Source of the DNA: Ophiura sarsii
Taxonomy: Eukaryota; Echinodermata; Ophiuroidea; Amphilepidida; Ophiuridae
Reading direction: 5' to 3'
Assembly: GCA_035610835.1 (NCBI GenBank)
Contig: CM069449.1
Coordinates: 13,650,531-13,714,530, forward strand
Length of the DNA: 64,000 bases
This document shows positions 1-11,455 of the stretch, piece after piece (position 1 is the first letter of the stretch; each line of letters opens with the position of its first letter). The position numbers were made by a program, and so were the translations under genes. A model generated the notes under the pieces. The model saw only the letters and a program-made list of their open reading frames with translations. It did no database searches and was not told the DNA's origin.

Positions 1-72
1 TTTATTTTGTTCGTATTGCGAACAACAACAGCGTTTCAGATCTATGTTCGACCCAACACAACAGGTTTGGTT

Positions 73-184
73 GGGGTTGGGTATTATTTATTTATCAATT
101 AATTTAGAAGTAGTATCATCATGTAATTTGGGGTTGGGTATTATTTATTTATCAATTAATTTAGAAGTAGTATCATGTAATTTG
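73..184. repeat. Tandem duplication of a ~57-bp unit
   Basis: Two almost identical copies beginning GGGGTTGGGTATTATTTATT at 73 and 130. They differ by an extra CAT in the first copy. A recent simple duplication. Confidence 0.9.
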
Positions 185-1151
185 ACATACAGCTAATTTA
201 ACCAACGGTGATCAAAACCTTAGTACAATTAAAAACGGTCATTGTTATTCTGTCAATGGGAAATTTATCGAATAATTAAATGCCTAAAATGCCAGCAGTG
301 TGTTGCGTCGTATGACGTGGTAGACCGTCTTAAAACTTTTAAGAAGAAAAAGTTGTCTACACGTTTTTAACAACTAAAGGAATCAAAGAAACTAACTAAA
401 TTTCTTATAACATTGAATTCTTTTGTTACGTAAACAAGGAAACATATATGCTACTGTGTTTTAATATAACTATAAAGATAAATGTTTTCATTGTACATTG
501 GGTCGTCTTTATATATATATGGGTGGTGAAAACCGGTTACAGCTTTTGCGGTTTGTTGGTCAGGAAATCCGCCTCGCTGTTTTTCCAAAGCTTACATCCC
601 TTCGTGGCCTCGGACCTATAGGTCAACCATAGGGTTAAGGCACTCATCATAGCTAAACTAACGACAAATGCTATCTTTTATCTTTAAAAAAGATAGTATT
701 GCTAATGAAAGTGAGTTGTGGAGTTGTCTTTTTGAGTTCAGAACGAGTCCTTGTTTTGTTTAAGCCGCAGTGAATTAGACCGTGGCACGGCCGGCACAGT
801 GAGTCAAACGTTGACGTTCATAAACTCGTCGTTTCTATTCGAACTCATCTACAACGTAATGTAACATTGTCGTAACTCGAGCTCACAAGTCACAACTCGC
901 TTTATTAATAGATGAAACTCGTGATGCAAAACTCTTTGAAAGGTGACCTAAGCTACTTATTAAGCCTACTCTTCAATCCGCGTCACAACTGGTTTATTTA
1001 CTCATGCCAAAGTGTACGATTGAGTTCTAAAACTGATGTCAAATTTTCAAATTTTGAATCCACAAATGATAAATTCGGAATCAACAATCAAGAACAACAT
1101 GTAATGGACCATTTTTTAAAATCCTTTCTTCTTATTTGGTTGAAAGCTTGC
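185..1151. other. No supported gene or repeat
   Basis: AT-rich unique sequence. A TATATATATATGGG stretch lies at 511-524 and an IR, AAAGATAGTATTGCTAATG against CTATCTTTTATC, near 669-707. Nothing coding is convincing. Confidence 0.5.
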
Positions 1152-1383
1152 TTAACACTTTTGACGCGGCAGGCGTCTGCAAACAACATTCCAAAATGTC
1201 ACCAAGTGTTTCAAAAATGTCGAAATTATTGAATGTCATTACCATATTTAGAATCACCATGAGAAAAGCATTTAAAAAAGTACAAACATGCCTTGTATTG
1301 GTTCAGTAGTTCTTGAGATAGACTTTGAAAGTTGGGAGTTGTTTCTGTTATGGTAAAACTAATTTCCGCGTGGAAAGTGGTAA
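1152..1383 (+). mobile_element. TTAA inverted-repeat element (copy 1)
   Basis: Member of a ~240-bp family repeated 13 times here. It has inverted ends TTAACACTTTCCACGCGG and CCGCGTGGAAAGTGTTAA, a CTGCAGACGACATTCC block near one end and TGGAAT...AAGTACAAACATGCC in the middle. TTAA flanks and CACTT ends resemble piggyBac-type elements (piggyBat also starts CACTT), so this is probably a nonautonomous piggyBac MITE. No transposase is present. Forward is defined as the GACGACATTCC end first. This copy has TTAA on the left and a decayed right end. Confidence 0.85.
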
Positions 1384-1526
1384 ATACAAATCTTGTCAAT
1401 GAACAATCGTTGAACATCGACGTTTCATTGGATTTTGTGTCCATATTGGACGGCAATCTTCCCTCGAATTCCGGGTGACCAGGGAGGGATACACAACATT
1501 TAAATTCACTTATTACGCCCGGGTAA

Positions 1527-2180
1527 CATTCCACACATACCAGCTCACGTCCAGGTGATAGTATTGTATTCAAGGTATTGTGAATAAATGTCGGTTATCC
1601 TCCAAGAATAGTACATGGGGCACAGTCAAACCCCCCTGTTACGCCTGAAAGCATTCCACACATACCAGCTCGCGTCCAGGCCCCAGGGGAGTGGTTGTCA
1701 CAGGAACATATGTTCAAATGCAACATAATTGACCAGGTTCCACTTACAATTCACATCCAGGCAGGCGAGGTGAATGTATTTCAATTCAAGTATTATAGCT
1801 GCCAGCTTCCAAGGCAACACACCAGGAACACAATCATGTCACCTGTTAAGCGCAGTCAACATTCCACACCCCCACACACCCTACACACACATATCGATTC
1901 GCATCCAAGTGATGTTATTGTTATTCAGGTGTTCCGGATAATGCCAGTTATTTTTACAGAATAAATACGCAGGTGCAAGACCGATCCACAATCCACACAT
2001 ACCAATTCGCTTCCAGGTGAAAGCATTGTTAGCCAAGGTACTATCGATGAATAAAATGACATCTATCTTTCCATAATAGACCATGAAAACAGCTGGAGAT
2101 CACCTATTGTGTTTGAACAAGCATTCCATCCACACATAGCGATTGTAGTCTTGTCGATGAATGTATTGTAAATATTACAT
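1527..2180. repeat. Diverged tandem array, ~125-bp spacing
   Basis: The word CATTCCACACATACCAGCTC, followed by a CGTCCAGGTGA-like word, recurs at about 1527, 1652, 1860, 1991 and 2122 with heavy divergence. An old minisatellite-like array. The ORFs across it are by-products. Confidence 0.6.
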
Positions 2181-2229
2181 TATGCTAGTGTTGTATCTAC
2201 AAGGACACAAGCAGAACAAGAGGTGTGTT

Positions 2230-2430
2230 CAGTGGCGTTACTAATGTAGGGTCTTAAATTGGAGGTAATGGGGGTCATGTGATCAGAAGGAGGGCAAAAC
2301 CGACCATGTTTTGTTATATATAGAGTTGGTCCTTTTTATTTGAGAGCATCAGGGGGCGAGCCTTCTGGCAGGGAAGGAATGCCCTACAACCCCCCCCCCC
2401 CCCCCCTCCTCCCCTCTAGTTACGCCACTG
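2230..2430. mobile_element. Short hAT-like MITE, CAGTGGCGT ends
   Basis: Inverted ends CAGTGGCGTTACTA (2230) and TAGTTACGCCACTG (to 2430) enclose 201 bp containing a 16-nt C run. CAGTGGCGTA ends are typical of hAT-type nonautonomous elements. No clear 8-bp target duplication is seen. A partial relative lies at 41360-41444. Confidence 0.6.
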
Positions 2431-2912
2431 TGTTTTGTTTGTTTGTGGGTGTAGGGTGGGTGTTTGTTTATTGTTCGGGTTTTTTTCGGGCGGGGGGGGG
2501 GGGGGAGGGGGTCATCTATTTTCTTATCTTCTTATCGTCATATCTTCTACGTTTTCTTTACCACACGTTAATCTCACCTTTGTCTGGCCGATCCTGTGGG
2601 TGCAACAGTATTGCAAATCATGCTTGAATGTTACTCAAGACAAAGTGTCCTAATGATATTGATATGAACTGCTGCAGGTCCTGTCTACATTGTTTTACAG
2701 ACTTTGCCAAGTGCAGGGGATTATGTTATTACGGCTATGCTGTTATCGTTTCACTCAGTGAAGTGTTGATGGCAATCGTTGCGGTTTTAGTGAACGTGGC
2801 ACTGTTCCAGAACACGGTGTTTGGCTTAAGTTTGGGGTTAATTGATCAAATTAATTAGTATGACCATGATGAGTAGACAATTCATTTTATATGGATAAAA
2901 ATGACTTTGCAT

Positions 2913-3958
2913 TACAGGGTGAGTCAAAAAGAAGTTGTACGGATTTGAATATTTTTCCTGAGAAAAAAGAAAGAAATTGACCTAACACTTAAAGGGGCAT
3001 TAAGAGATGTGGTGGAGGCAGCGCCCTCAATTCCAAAAATATATGATAAAAACTTGGATTTGTATATTTTTACAATTGTATTACATGTATGAACTTAGAT
3101 CTATAAGGATTAAGAAAAATCAGCCCTCTTTGTACATCAAAACGTCGATTCAAAAATGCTGGTAGAGCCGCAACCAGCATTTTACATGGTTTAGGGTGGT
3201 ATTCCAAAATATTTAAAACATTATTTTAATTAAGTTTTGCTGGGTTTTTTAGTAGAAACAACAATAATGGCAATTTTTAATGTTCATCTTGAATTCTGAA
3301 GTAAATTGATTAAAATTAAAAAAATTCAACATGACATTGTGTCCCTTTAAGAGATATTTTAACGAGAATATTCATCCGATCATCTGAAAAAAGGAATGAC
3401 TGAAATCGATCATTCCTATACAGAGTTATAGCTATTTTACTAAAAGAACTAATTTTTAGCTGTCCACCGATACGTAAAACACAAGCAAAGAAAAAAAATT
3501 AAACTCACCATTATCATTTCAGGAAGTAATTGTTTTATTCCTCATAATGCAAAATCATAGAATCCGTCAAAAAGAGAAGGTGAAAGTCTTGATTTAAAGT
3601 TGGAACATTGTTCGAAGCTGATTATTTATGTTATGCACACCATTCCCACCTGTGTTTGAAACTCCCGGGCTTTAATCACATTTGAATATGAATGACCGTG
3701 TGTACATTTTGCTGCCCACTTAGAGCGGATAGATTTCAAGAAGATTAAGCGTTCCGTGGACAGCTAAAAAGGGGTCCTTTTTTTAATTAAAACAGGCATA
3801 GCTCCTGATATAATTGATCGATTTCAATGATTCCTTTTGTCATGTGAGCGGAATAAGTTGTTCTTTGAATACGTGCCTTATTGGTTTGTCAAATTTGTTT
3901 GGTCTAATTTTAAACAAATATTCATTCCCGTACAACTTCTTTTTCGACTCACCCTGTA
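2913..3958. mobile_element. Mariner-like nonautonomous element with long arms
   Basis: Ends TACAGGGTGAGTCAAAAAGA (2913) and its inverted match ...TCGACTCACCCTGTA (to 3958), flanked by TA. The inverted arms continue inward: 3381-3475 pairs with 3745-3850 (both read AAAGGAAT..TGAAATCGATCA and TTTTAGCTGTCCAC in opposite orientation). The arms are interrupted on the left by a nested element (2989-3350). No transposase ORF remains. TACAGGGTG ends are characteristic of mariner elements. Confidence 0.75.
2989..3350. mobile_element. Nested TTAA element, AGGGRCA ends
   Basis: TTAAAGGGGCATTAAGAGAT at the left and TGTGTCCCTTTAA at the right, so TTAA flanks both sides of ~350 bp. It sits within the left arm of the 2913-3958 element and breaks its inverted symmetry, which shows it inserted later. 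A related copy in inverse internal orientation lies at 42138-42420 (shared CCATTATTRTTGTTTCTACT). Confidence 0.65.
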
Positions 3959-4005
3959 TGTATTTTCATTATTTTTGTCGATAATCAATACGAAAATCGA
4001 TCATC

Positions 4006-4162
4006 TTAGCCCTTCCCACGCGGCAGTCGTCTGCAGACGACAGTTCCAAAATTTCACAAAATGTTGGATTGCATCTCTATATTTGGAATCAACATGAGAA
4101 ATGCATTAAAATAAGTACAAACAAACCTAGTATTGGTATAACACACCTTTGAAAGTCCTACT
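4006..4162 (+). mobile_element. TTAA element (copy 2), right end missing
   Basis: Begins CCTTCCCACGCGGCAGTCGT, contains CTGCAGACGACAGTTCC and AAGTACAAACAAACC, and fades after TTTGAAAGTCC. Truncated copy lacking the second inverted end. Confidence 0.8.
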
Positions 4163-6564
4163 ATTTTCCTCCAATAATTCTAATTATAAGAAGGGTCAAT
4201 GTTGCAACTTTCGTTTACCCTTTCGGGGCATAATTCTGTTACCCTACACACCTCAATCGACACCTCAATCGGTAGTATGCGTCGTTCTTAAAGTCATGCA
4301 CTATGAATACCTCTGTGAAGGGTATAACAGAATTACTCCTCAGAATTCATTTTAAGGCAATTTGCGATGTACAGTTGACCTTTGACCTTTCGATACTACC
4401 AGGGCTTCGTGTATCTGTCATAAATATACAAATTAGACATATTTATAATAGGGTTACAGTTAAGGAAATCTCCTTTACCTGTTTGTGACATGACTACAGT
4501 ATAACTCGAAGTTAGTTATTGAATATTATCACAAAGAGCCCATATCAGGTCGACCTTTTGACCTATCGCACGAGGATGAAAAGTTAGTATTCAAATAATT
4601 AGGGATCGTACCTTCCGATGCTGGCTTATGTAACATTTATGATTGCAAAAGGTAATTTGCGAAATGTAATTCGAAATAAAAACATTTATTTGACAGTTAC
4701 CACACATGTACAGTACAACCAACATTTCAGTTACAACCAACAGTTGAGTTCAACATAAACCTCGATTGAAAATAGGTTAATTAGTATACTAGACCCAATA
4801 AGTCTCGTATTGAAATGCCCATATCCGATATGTTTTATTGCTTACTGGCCCATATTTTTGACTTTTCTAAAACGAATCTGTCTACTCACTGACATTAGCA
4901 AGGCGCTAAGCTTACCTATTCTTGACTATGTTTAGACACGAGAGTGTTGATATTAGTTCACGTGGAAGAGTCTGGTTTCAAAAAACAAGATGAAGGGTAA
5001 CGTTGCTGTATTTCCTATAGGCGGGCTATTTTTAGTTATGTTGTTGGCGAAGTTTTCTTGGATTTATTTGGAAATTATGCCCGATGGTGTGAAACAATAA
5101 GCCAGACTGTTGGTTGTCAAGGTACTGGAAACTGCTACGTCATCATATCAACATAGATCAATGTGTCGTCTGCTACTGCAGGCAATATTGATTTATCGGT
5201 ACAAATCAGTTTAATGGAAAACACAATAATTTTGATAGATATGTCGTCTGCTACCTGTGGAAAATACTGATTTATCGGTACAAATCAATCTCATAAATAG
5301 GAAACAGAATTACATGATAATGATGATAAATACTAGAAATATGATAAATGAATCTTTTGATGCTGCAAAAAGTTTATCAATATTTATGATTCAGATTAAT
5401 TTAATAAAATTCAAGGAACAGAATGGATATAGAAGTGTGTCGTTTGCTATTTTGATAAAAATATTGATTAATCGGCGCAGAGATCAATCCCATGAAGTGT
5501 CGTCTGCTACCGCAGAAATATATTGATTTATCGCTACTGAACCTTTTTATATTAATGTATGTGTACAAATCATAGAAATCTTGATAATCATCATCAATTA
5601 TCGTCTTTTTGTTGATTTGATCGATTTATTAGTATATCCTTTGTCAGCATTGCACTCAGACACATCAATCATTAATCATCACTTGGTATCGATACTGATC
5701 ATGTTGCTTTTATATAACTTTTGAAATTTTCTTTATGGAGCGGATACATTAGATGTTGAACAATACATCACGGGATTCCAAAATCACGTTATATCTTACT
5801 AAAAAGTATCGGAAATAAAGATCTGGCAGAAAAAAAGTAAATCTCATGTTTTACTTAAATTGCAGTACACCCATCATTCATAGCGGTGTGTCAATGTTTT
5901 TTAAATAATCACACTGCTGCGTCCGGTCATGCATATGATAATGCCCTTATTCCCATTTTTCACGCTAAAAAGTCACCACTCTTCACATACATAAAGGTAG
6001 AGAAAACAACACATGACTGGGCTACTCCCGTCCCTGATGGTTTACGCGAGGCGGTTCGTACCGTCTCCGCAGCCCCGTCGGTGTCGGGGAAAGGAACTTA
6101 CAAATTTCCCGTTCATTCTTCATCATTGCATTAGGGAACGTAACGTGGCCCACTTTTGGATTAACTAAATAAACTTATGATGTACTTATAACGTAGCACT
6201 TATAGTATATGCATTTACCGTGTAATTTGCTGGCGCTTTAGGCGCTATTACAGTACGAGGATACACATATCGTGTTGATTCATTGTCTGAATTATACACT
6301 GAAGTTAAAGTTTCCCGCCTAAAGCGTTTGTGTTACAACACATCTGACAAATAATGATCAATATGTAGTCTGCTTAAGGTATCTATTGAGGGTAGCTGAC
6401 AAATTACATTTTGCTGTTGTACGGTGTTGCCTAATCTTATAACTTGGACATGTGACGCCCCTTTGAGAGCCATCCATTTGAGGGAGCTTTCAATGGCAGC
6501 AATGAAGGTGCCCATATGACTGTCTACCCTGGGTTTTACAAAAGGAAATAAATCGGTTGAAAAA
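4163..6564. other. Mostly unique non-coding sequence
   Basis: Apart from the 5162-5535 repeat nothing is assigned. The ORF at 5886-6134 begins with GTG, not ATG; a locally GC-rich patch at 6040-6100 is unexplained. Confidence 0.4.
5162..5535. repeat. Irregular tandem repeat, TGTCGTCTGCTAC units
   Basis: TGTCGTCTGCTAC followed about 15 nt later by ATTGATTTATCGGTACAAAT recurs at about 5164, 5241, 5438 and 5497, with unit spacing of 60-200 bp. An old minisatellite. Confidence 0.65.
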
Positions 6565-6630
6565 GTGGTCCTGGGAATCAAACCAAGGACCTCTGCATTG
6601 CAAAGCATGTATCTCAACCACAAGATTAGC
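6565..6630 (-). pseudogene. tRNA-Ala-like fragment or SINE head
   Basis: Minus strand shows an A-box-like GTGGTTGAGA, then CATGCTTTGCAATGCAGAGG, close to the anticodon arm of tRNA-Ala(TGC), then GGTCC and a B box GGTTTGATTCC. The anticodon arm has an extra A and the acceptor does not pair, so it is a pseudogene or SINE head. The downstream block (about 6511-6540 on the minus strand) recurs inverted at about 6746-6778 (GGGTAGACAGT against GGGTTGACAGT, then TATGTGGGCA). Confidence 0.45.
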
Positions 6631-7503
6631 GAGGGTTGAACTGGTTAGGATATGATTTTAATCCCTTTTAAACATTACGGAATAAAGCAATACTACTATT
6701 ATGATCAGTACACACAATATTGTGAACATTGCGATACACATGATCGTCTACCCCGGGTTGACAGTTATGTGGGCATTTCCAATTATGCATATGCAGTGTG
6801 TATACATATCATATTACTTTCACTCAAGGTGAGCGGTCCCTAGAACAAACTCTTCCGTGTCCGACCTGTGTGCGAAACTCGTTCGAATCAATCGCAATCA
6901 TGTACGCAAACGTATTGCGTAGTCATTTGGATCTGTGGCCTCAGAAAGAAAACCGCAACCGCATTTTTGGCGAATGGGTCGTCATTCATGCCATGGTCAT
7001 ATTCATTTTATTATAACATTACATATGTATAAAAACAACAGTGCTTTCTAGAGGTCAATGTTTTCTATGTAGGAACTCTGAGTATCATCAGTCATCTTGA
7101 AAGCGCGCACAAACAGCAAATCGAAGTCTGCCGGGACATAAATAAGTTGTCTGTCAACGCCCCGTCACGGTATCACGACAAGTTACCCGCGAACCCTGTT
7201 TGGGTTTATACCCGGGAGCGATTGACTAGGCCAGTCAGCCCAGTCAGCTTCACGTACAGGCTGCAGCGTAGCAGCCATCACGTGCGAATTGTGTGCCAGC
7301 TATGGTAGCCTTGCTTTAGCGAGGTTCGTGCCTCGCTTTAAGGACCCACTTCCCGCTTTCAGAACGCGCGATGACAGACATGGATGCATTGTCGGGCGCA
7401 ACTGTGGAATACAATGCACAAGCTAGATCTATTGCTAGTTTTGGCATGAATTTCTTTACACTACAGTAGGCCAGTGCATATTGACGTTGAAAAAGGCATA
7501 TGT

Positions 7504-7577
7504 GGTTCTAACCGGATTCGAACCGGCAACCTTCGTATCGCTAGCACACGACGCTATTGCCATTGGGCTACAGAAGC
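7504..7577 (-). pseudogene. tRNA-derived sequence
   Basis: Minus strand has A box TAGCCCAATGG and a perfect B box GGTTCGAATCC in a 74-nt frame. The acceptor halves GCTTCTG and TAGAACC pair with one mismatch. The anticodon stem is poor, so a tRNA pseudogene or SINE head is more likely than a working tRNA. Confidence 0.45.
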
Positions 7578-7677
7578 AACTGGCAGAGAGTGTTGACATG
7601 GAATGCCTTTATTCTATAGTGCTTGATAAGTCTATAGCGTCTTTTCCATTTTTAGGCATGAGAGTTGATGTGCATTA

Positions 7678-8696
7678 TACAGTCATCAAAAAAAGTAACT
7701 ATACAGGTAATAAATGGGCTTTTAACTCTTACAATATGTGATGCGATCTGTGAAAACCCGTCGGATGTCGCAAAATGTGAACTAGGGATTATGGGTAAAA
7801 AAATATATATATATATAAAAAAAATAAAAAAAAAACTTTTTCTTTTTTTTAGATTTTTTTAAAGAAAATTAGTTCCAATACTTTGTATCATCATCTTTCA
7901 TGAAATTTCACCTTCAAAAACTTGCTTAAGTCACTTTAATTATTAACCTTATAATGTTATTATATTGAATTATGTATCTTTTTTGGCCTGTTTTCATGAT
8001 TTCTTGTTTTGTAGCTTTTGATGACATCACAATCATCATTCACTCATAACTTTTTTTGTAGTGATCGTAGAAAAATGATCGAAACAGTTTTGTAATCAGC
8101 ACAATATTATCTTTCTTATGATATAAATATCTCCAATATGAAAAATGCCACCATGTGGCGGGTTTTCACAGATCGCATCACATATATATCCTACCTAAAA
8201 ATATTAAATTATAAAGTTGTTAAGAAATTCGTCTTCTTTAATATGAGATATTGCACGTTAGGGTCGAGTGATTATTGAGGAAGTGGCACTCAAAATTGTA
8301 AGGAGAAGTCCGATTTTCATTTTCACATTTTTATTTTCTACACGCGGACCAATCTACGGGTACCTTATCGATTACCGGTAGTGCAATTGGGGGATGCATG
8401 CGCAGGTTGGACAGTCTGCCGCATTGTTCCTATGGATCAATACGCCACACACACACACTACCTGTCATACTCTCCCCCGTGTTGAAATGTAAAATGTGAA
8501 TTTGAAATTGTGACTTTACCTTACATTTTGGATTGTCGCTTCTTAAATATTCAACCGATCGTAGCGTGCAATATCTCATATTAAAGAAGATAAATTTCTC
8601 AATAACTTTATTATTTAATATTTCTAGGTAGGATTTATATTTTTAGAGTTAAAAGTACATTTATTACCTGTATAGTTACTTTTTTTGATGACTGTA
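7678..8696. mobile_element. TA-flanked element with three nested inverted repeats
   Basis: Outer arms 7680-7730 and 8643-8694 (CAGTCATCAAAAAAAGTAAC at the left end) flanked by TA. Inside, 7733-7760 pairs with 8158-8186 (ATGTGATGCGATCTGTGAAA) and 8188-8256 pairs with 8567-8640 (CGTGCAATATCTCATATTAA). The whole can fold as a stem with two hairpin arms, a three-way junction. TA flanks and CAGT ends suggest a Tc1/mariner nonautonomous element. No transposase. Confidence 0.75.
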
Positions 8697-9366
8697 TTAA
8701 CCAATAGCTCAGCATAATTGTAACGATTCATGATTCTGTCATGAAAAATCGTCAACGATCTTCAGTTTATAGCCTCAAACCAGTTTGTGGCTTATGGAAA
8801 GAGCCTCGTTTTCCATTCATGGAGAAAAGAAATGTTCAAAATTCCCTTCATAAAATTTCAACTGACAACTTAAATACAAATTACCGTTACATTGCATAAA
8901 GTTGACGTTTGAAATCGCGTACAAGCTGTTGAAAGTGACATGTACCGTTATTTTAGTCTATTTTGATTTGTATATATGAAATCTATAGTGTTTTAATCGT
9001 TGTCATTTATAATTTTCTATTTCCCTTTAACTTGTCTTCAGGATATATTGTGATTTCTATATCAAAATACATAAACAGTTATGTTTTAAATTTCTTGTTA
9101 TAATGTTATAATGTAGTCCGAAACAGCAGAAATAACCTCTAAAAGCAATTATTGGTAATGTCCTCTACAGACGAATATTAGGAGAGAAAGGATCAATTCC
9201 TAACGTTCGTCAATAGAGAGCAGTATAATTCAATTACTTTGTTATTATCGTTTTCTGGCCCCTATTAATTGCGACATTGCATTATATGTGGATCTATGAC
9301 CGTACTTGCACGACGTCACCTCTTCTCAGCGAATAATCTATTTACAAAAAATGTAACCCCCACATT
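8697..9366. other. AT-rich sequence, nothing assigned
   Basis: No ORF, repeat or RNA gene seen. Confidence 0.4.
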
Positions 9367-9839
9367 ACTAAACTACTCACAAAAAGTATCGAAACACTTA
9401 GAAATGATCCAATAAATAACGGTTTGAAAAGGTATGCATTAATCGAAGCAAATAACCAAGTGCATAATTTTGTTCTGCGTATTTTGACACCTTGATCGTT
9501 GAGATACGATGTTGCGGAGCGGGGTTATTGTCATTTCAATGATCGTGGTCCAGTTTCAAAAGTGACACTCATCCGTATTGAAAATCACGAATCTGATCAT
9601 TCTAAACAGTAATGCAAACTTCTTTCTATAGGGTGATTGTCACTTTTGAAATTGGACCCACGACCATTGAAATGACAATAACTCCGCTCCGCAACATCGT
9701 ATCTCATCGATCGAGGTGTCAAAATACGCAGAACAAAATTATGCACTTGGTTATTTGCTTCGATTAATGCATACTCTTTCGAGCCGTTATATATTGGATC
9801 ATTTCTAAGTGTTTCGATACTTTTTGTGAGCAGTTTACT
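9367..9839. mobile_element. Foldback element, ~208-bp arms
   Basis: Left arm 9367-9574 and right arm 9631-9839 are nearly perfect inverted copies with a 56-bp loop. Ends read ACTCACAAAAAGTATCGAAA; inner arms share CAACATCGTATCTCA. It lies directly beside a sequence whose inverted copy occurs at 13876-13959. Confidence 0.85.
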
Positions 9840-9927
9840 ATATGAGAAGTCCCTAACTGCAATACCTGCTACCTGCTGTTGTTACATTCAACATATTCAA
9901 GCACTCAACATAGAGTAGTAATACTGC
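9837..9927. repeat. Dispersed repeat, inverted partner at 13876-13959
   Basis: GAAGTCCCTAACTGCAATAC...TAGAGTAGTAATAC here matches, inverted, GTATTACTACTC...GTATTGCAGTTAGGGACTTC at 13876-13959. Two copies of one element in opposite orientation 4 kb apart; the foldback at 9367-9839 abuts this copy only. Confidence 0.8.
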
Positions 9928-10548
9928 ATGACGTTCGAGAGATGAACAACTTTTACTTTAATCTAACTATATTATTAATTATAATCACAGACATTCACCA
10001 ACATGGAGAACCCTGTCAATATTTCTTGGATAGCCTATATACACAGTGTTCTTATTGAAGGGTTTTATGGAAAGATAATAATAGTTTGTGGAATGCAACA
10101 ATTCTATGTCTCCTCCACGGTCTCCTCCGTGTTATATGATGATGATCTAGACTGGGTCCCCACGTCCCTCTATGTGGCCGCCATCTTTAAACATGGCGAA
10201 CCAAATTGAGCACCCAAGTGTAAATAGTAACTATGATAGGGATTCAGTCTGATGATGACTGATGAGAAAGCAGCTAGAGCGCCATCTATTTTTAGACATC
10301 TTATCAAATAGATGCGTTACTATCGCAACGGAAACAACTGAACGAATAAATTGATGATTTCGCTTTGTTTGTTCGCTGCTTCGACTCGAGACATATTGTT
10401 GGTTTCAATTCCATAGGTTTCAATTCTGCAAGTTACCAACAAAATTGGTGTGACGATAATTTCAATCCATTTCATAGTTCTCTTCAATAATTAATGACCC
10501 ACTATTCAAATTAAAAACATCGTACTCTATGCATGAGTTATCAAAGCA

Positions 10549-10692
10549 TACACAGAAAGAAAAAAGTGAGTCATCATCGTAAAATGAGTCACTACACGGA
10601 CAAAATGACTCATTTTGAGCCATAGTGTGTCACTACATGGACAAAATGACTTATTTTTCGATGATGACTCGCTTTTTTCTTCTTTCTGTGTA
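10549..10692. mobile_element. Foldback MITE with repeated TGAGTCA words
   Basis: TA-flanked ends CACAGAAAGAAAAAAG and CTTTCTGTG with matching CATCATCG / CGATGATG inner arms. Inside, TGAGTCA or its complement recurs (10566, 10584, 10606, with a variant near 10664). TGAGTCA is the AP-1 (TRE) consensus, so a copy could bring AP-1 sites with it. No coding capacity. Confidence 0.75.
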
Positions 10693-10990
10693 GTTCTACT
10701 TGTTGTCCTGTCACCAACAACTTGGGATCTCATCTCAAACAGGATTTTAGTCTTTTAGCAAGTTATTGGTTTAATCGTAAGTTGTAAATGTGGTGTTTAA
10801 GACATTTTGATGTTTCTGGAGAGCGTAAACGTCAAATTCACATTTGGCGGATGCACAACTGCCCGCTTTTAAGCGTTTCTAGACATTTAGAGTCCAATTA
10901 TAATTCTCCGCTTAAAAAAAACCCGCATCTAAACATTTACACTGGATATTTCATCGTATTTCATTCTTGATTTAACATTTTCAACTACTA

Positions 10991-11455
10991 CACTGTAAAA
11001 ATGATGTCTTATAAAACCATGTAAGACATGTCATTGCAATAGACATGTCTTTAACAATAGATAACAAAGAAAACAAAAACAGGTGTCTTGCCTGAAGACA
11101 CATTGCATGCATTAGAAGACATGAAGACACAAGTCATGTCTCCTCTATGCAAGTCATGTCTTGACAGAAGACACATTATAAGACGCGTCTCATGTAGCAG
11201 GTAGGGAGACGCGTAAGTTTAGAAACATGTGTCTAACCAGCAGACATGTCTTCTTGCGAGATGTCTTGTAGAAATACATGACTTGTGTCTAATTGAAAAC
11301 GTCTTACAACCATGACAACCGACTTAATTGAGTCATGTCTTACAAAGGGTCTTCAGGCAAGGCACTTAATTTGTTTTCTTTGTTATCTATTGTTGAAGAC
11401 ATGTCTATTGCAAAGACGTGTCTTACATGGTTCTGTAAGACACACTTTTTGGATT
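10991..11455. mobile_element. Foldback element built from AGACATGTCT words
   Basis: Arms 10991-11099 and 11349-11455 are inverted copies (shared ACAATAGATAACAAAGAAAA). The left end is CACTGTAAAAATGATGTCTT. The interior reiterates a palindromic word, GACATGTC or GACGCGTC, with single-base variants, in every part including the loop. No ORF of note. Confidence 0.85.

Noticed and set aside
2628..2858. Cys-rich then hydrophobic ORF of 76 codons
   Set aside because: Frame overlaps a G/C-run area, no recognised domain or splice sites, and no upstream promoter signal.
5886..6134. ORF with TYIK|GTAGAG, which could mimic the IK|EALS junction of vertebrate ERG first exons
   Set aside because: The ORF has no ATG (it opens with GTG), and the donor is moderate. 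Phase 0 and the IK ending look coincidental; the 24851 exon is a better candidate.
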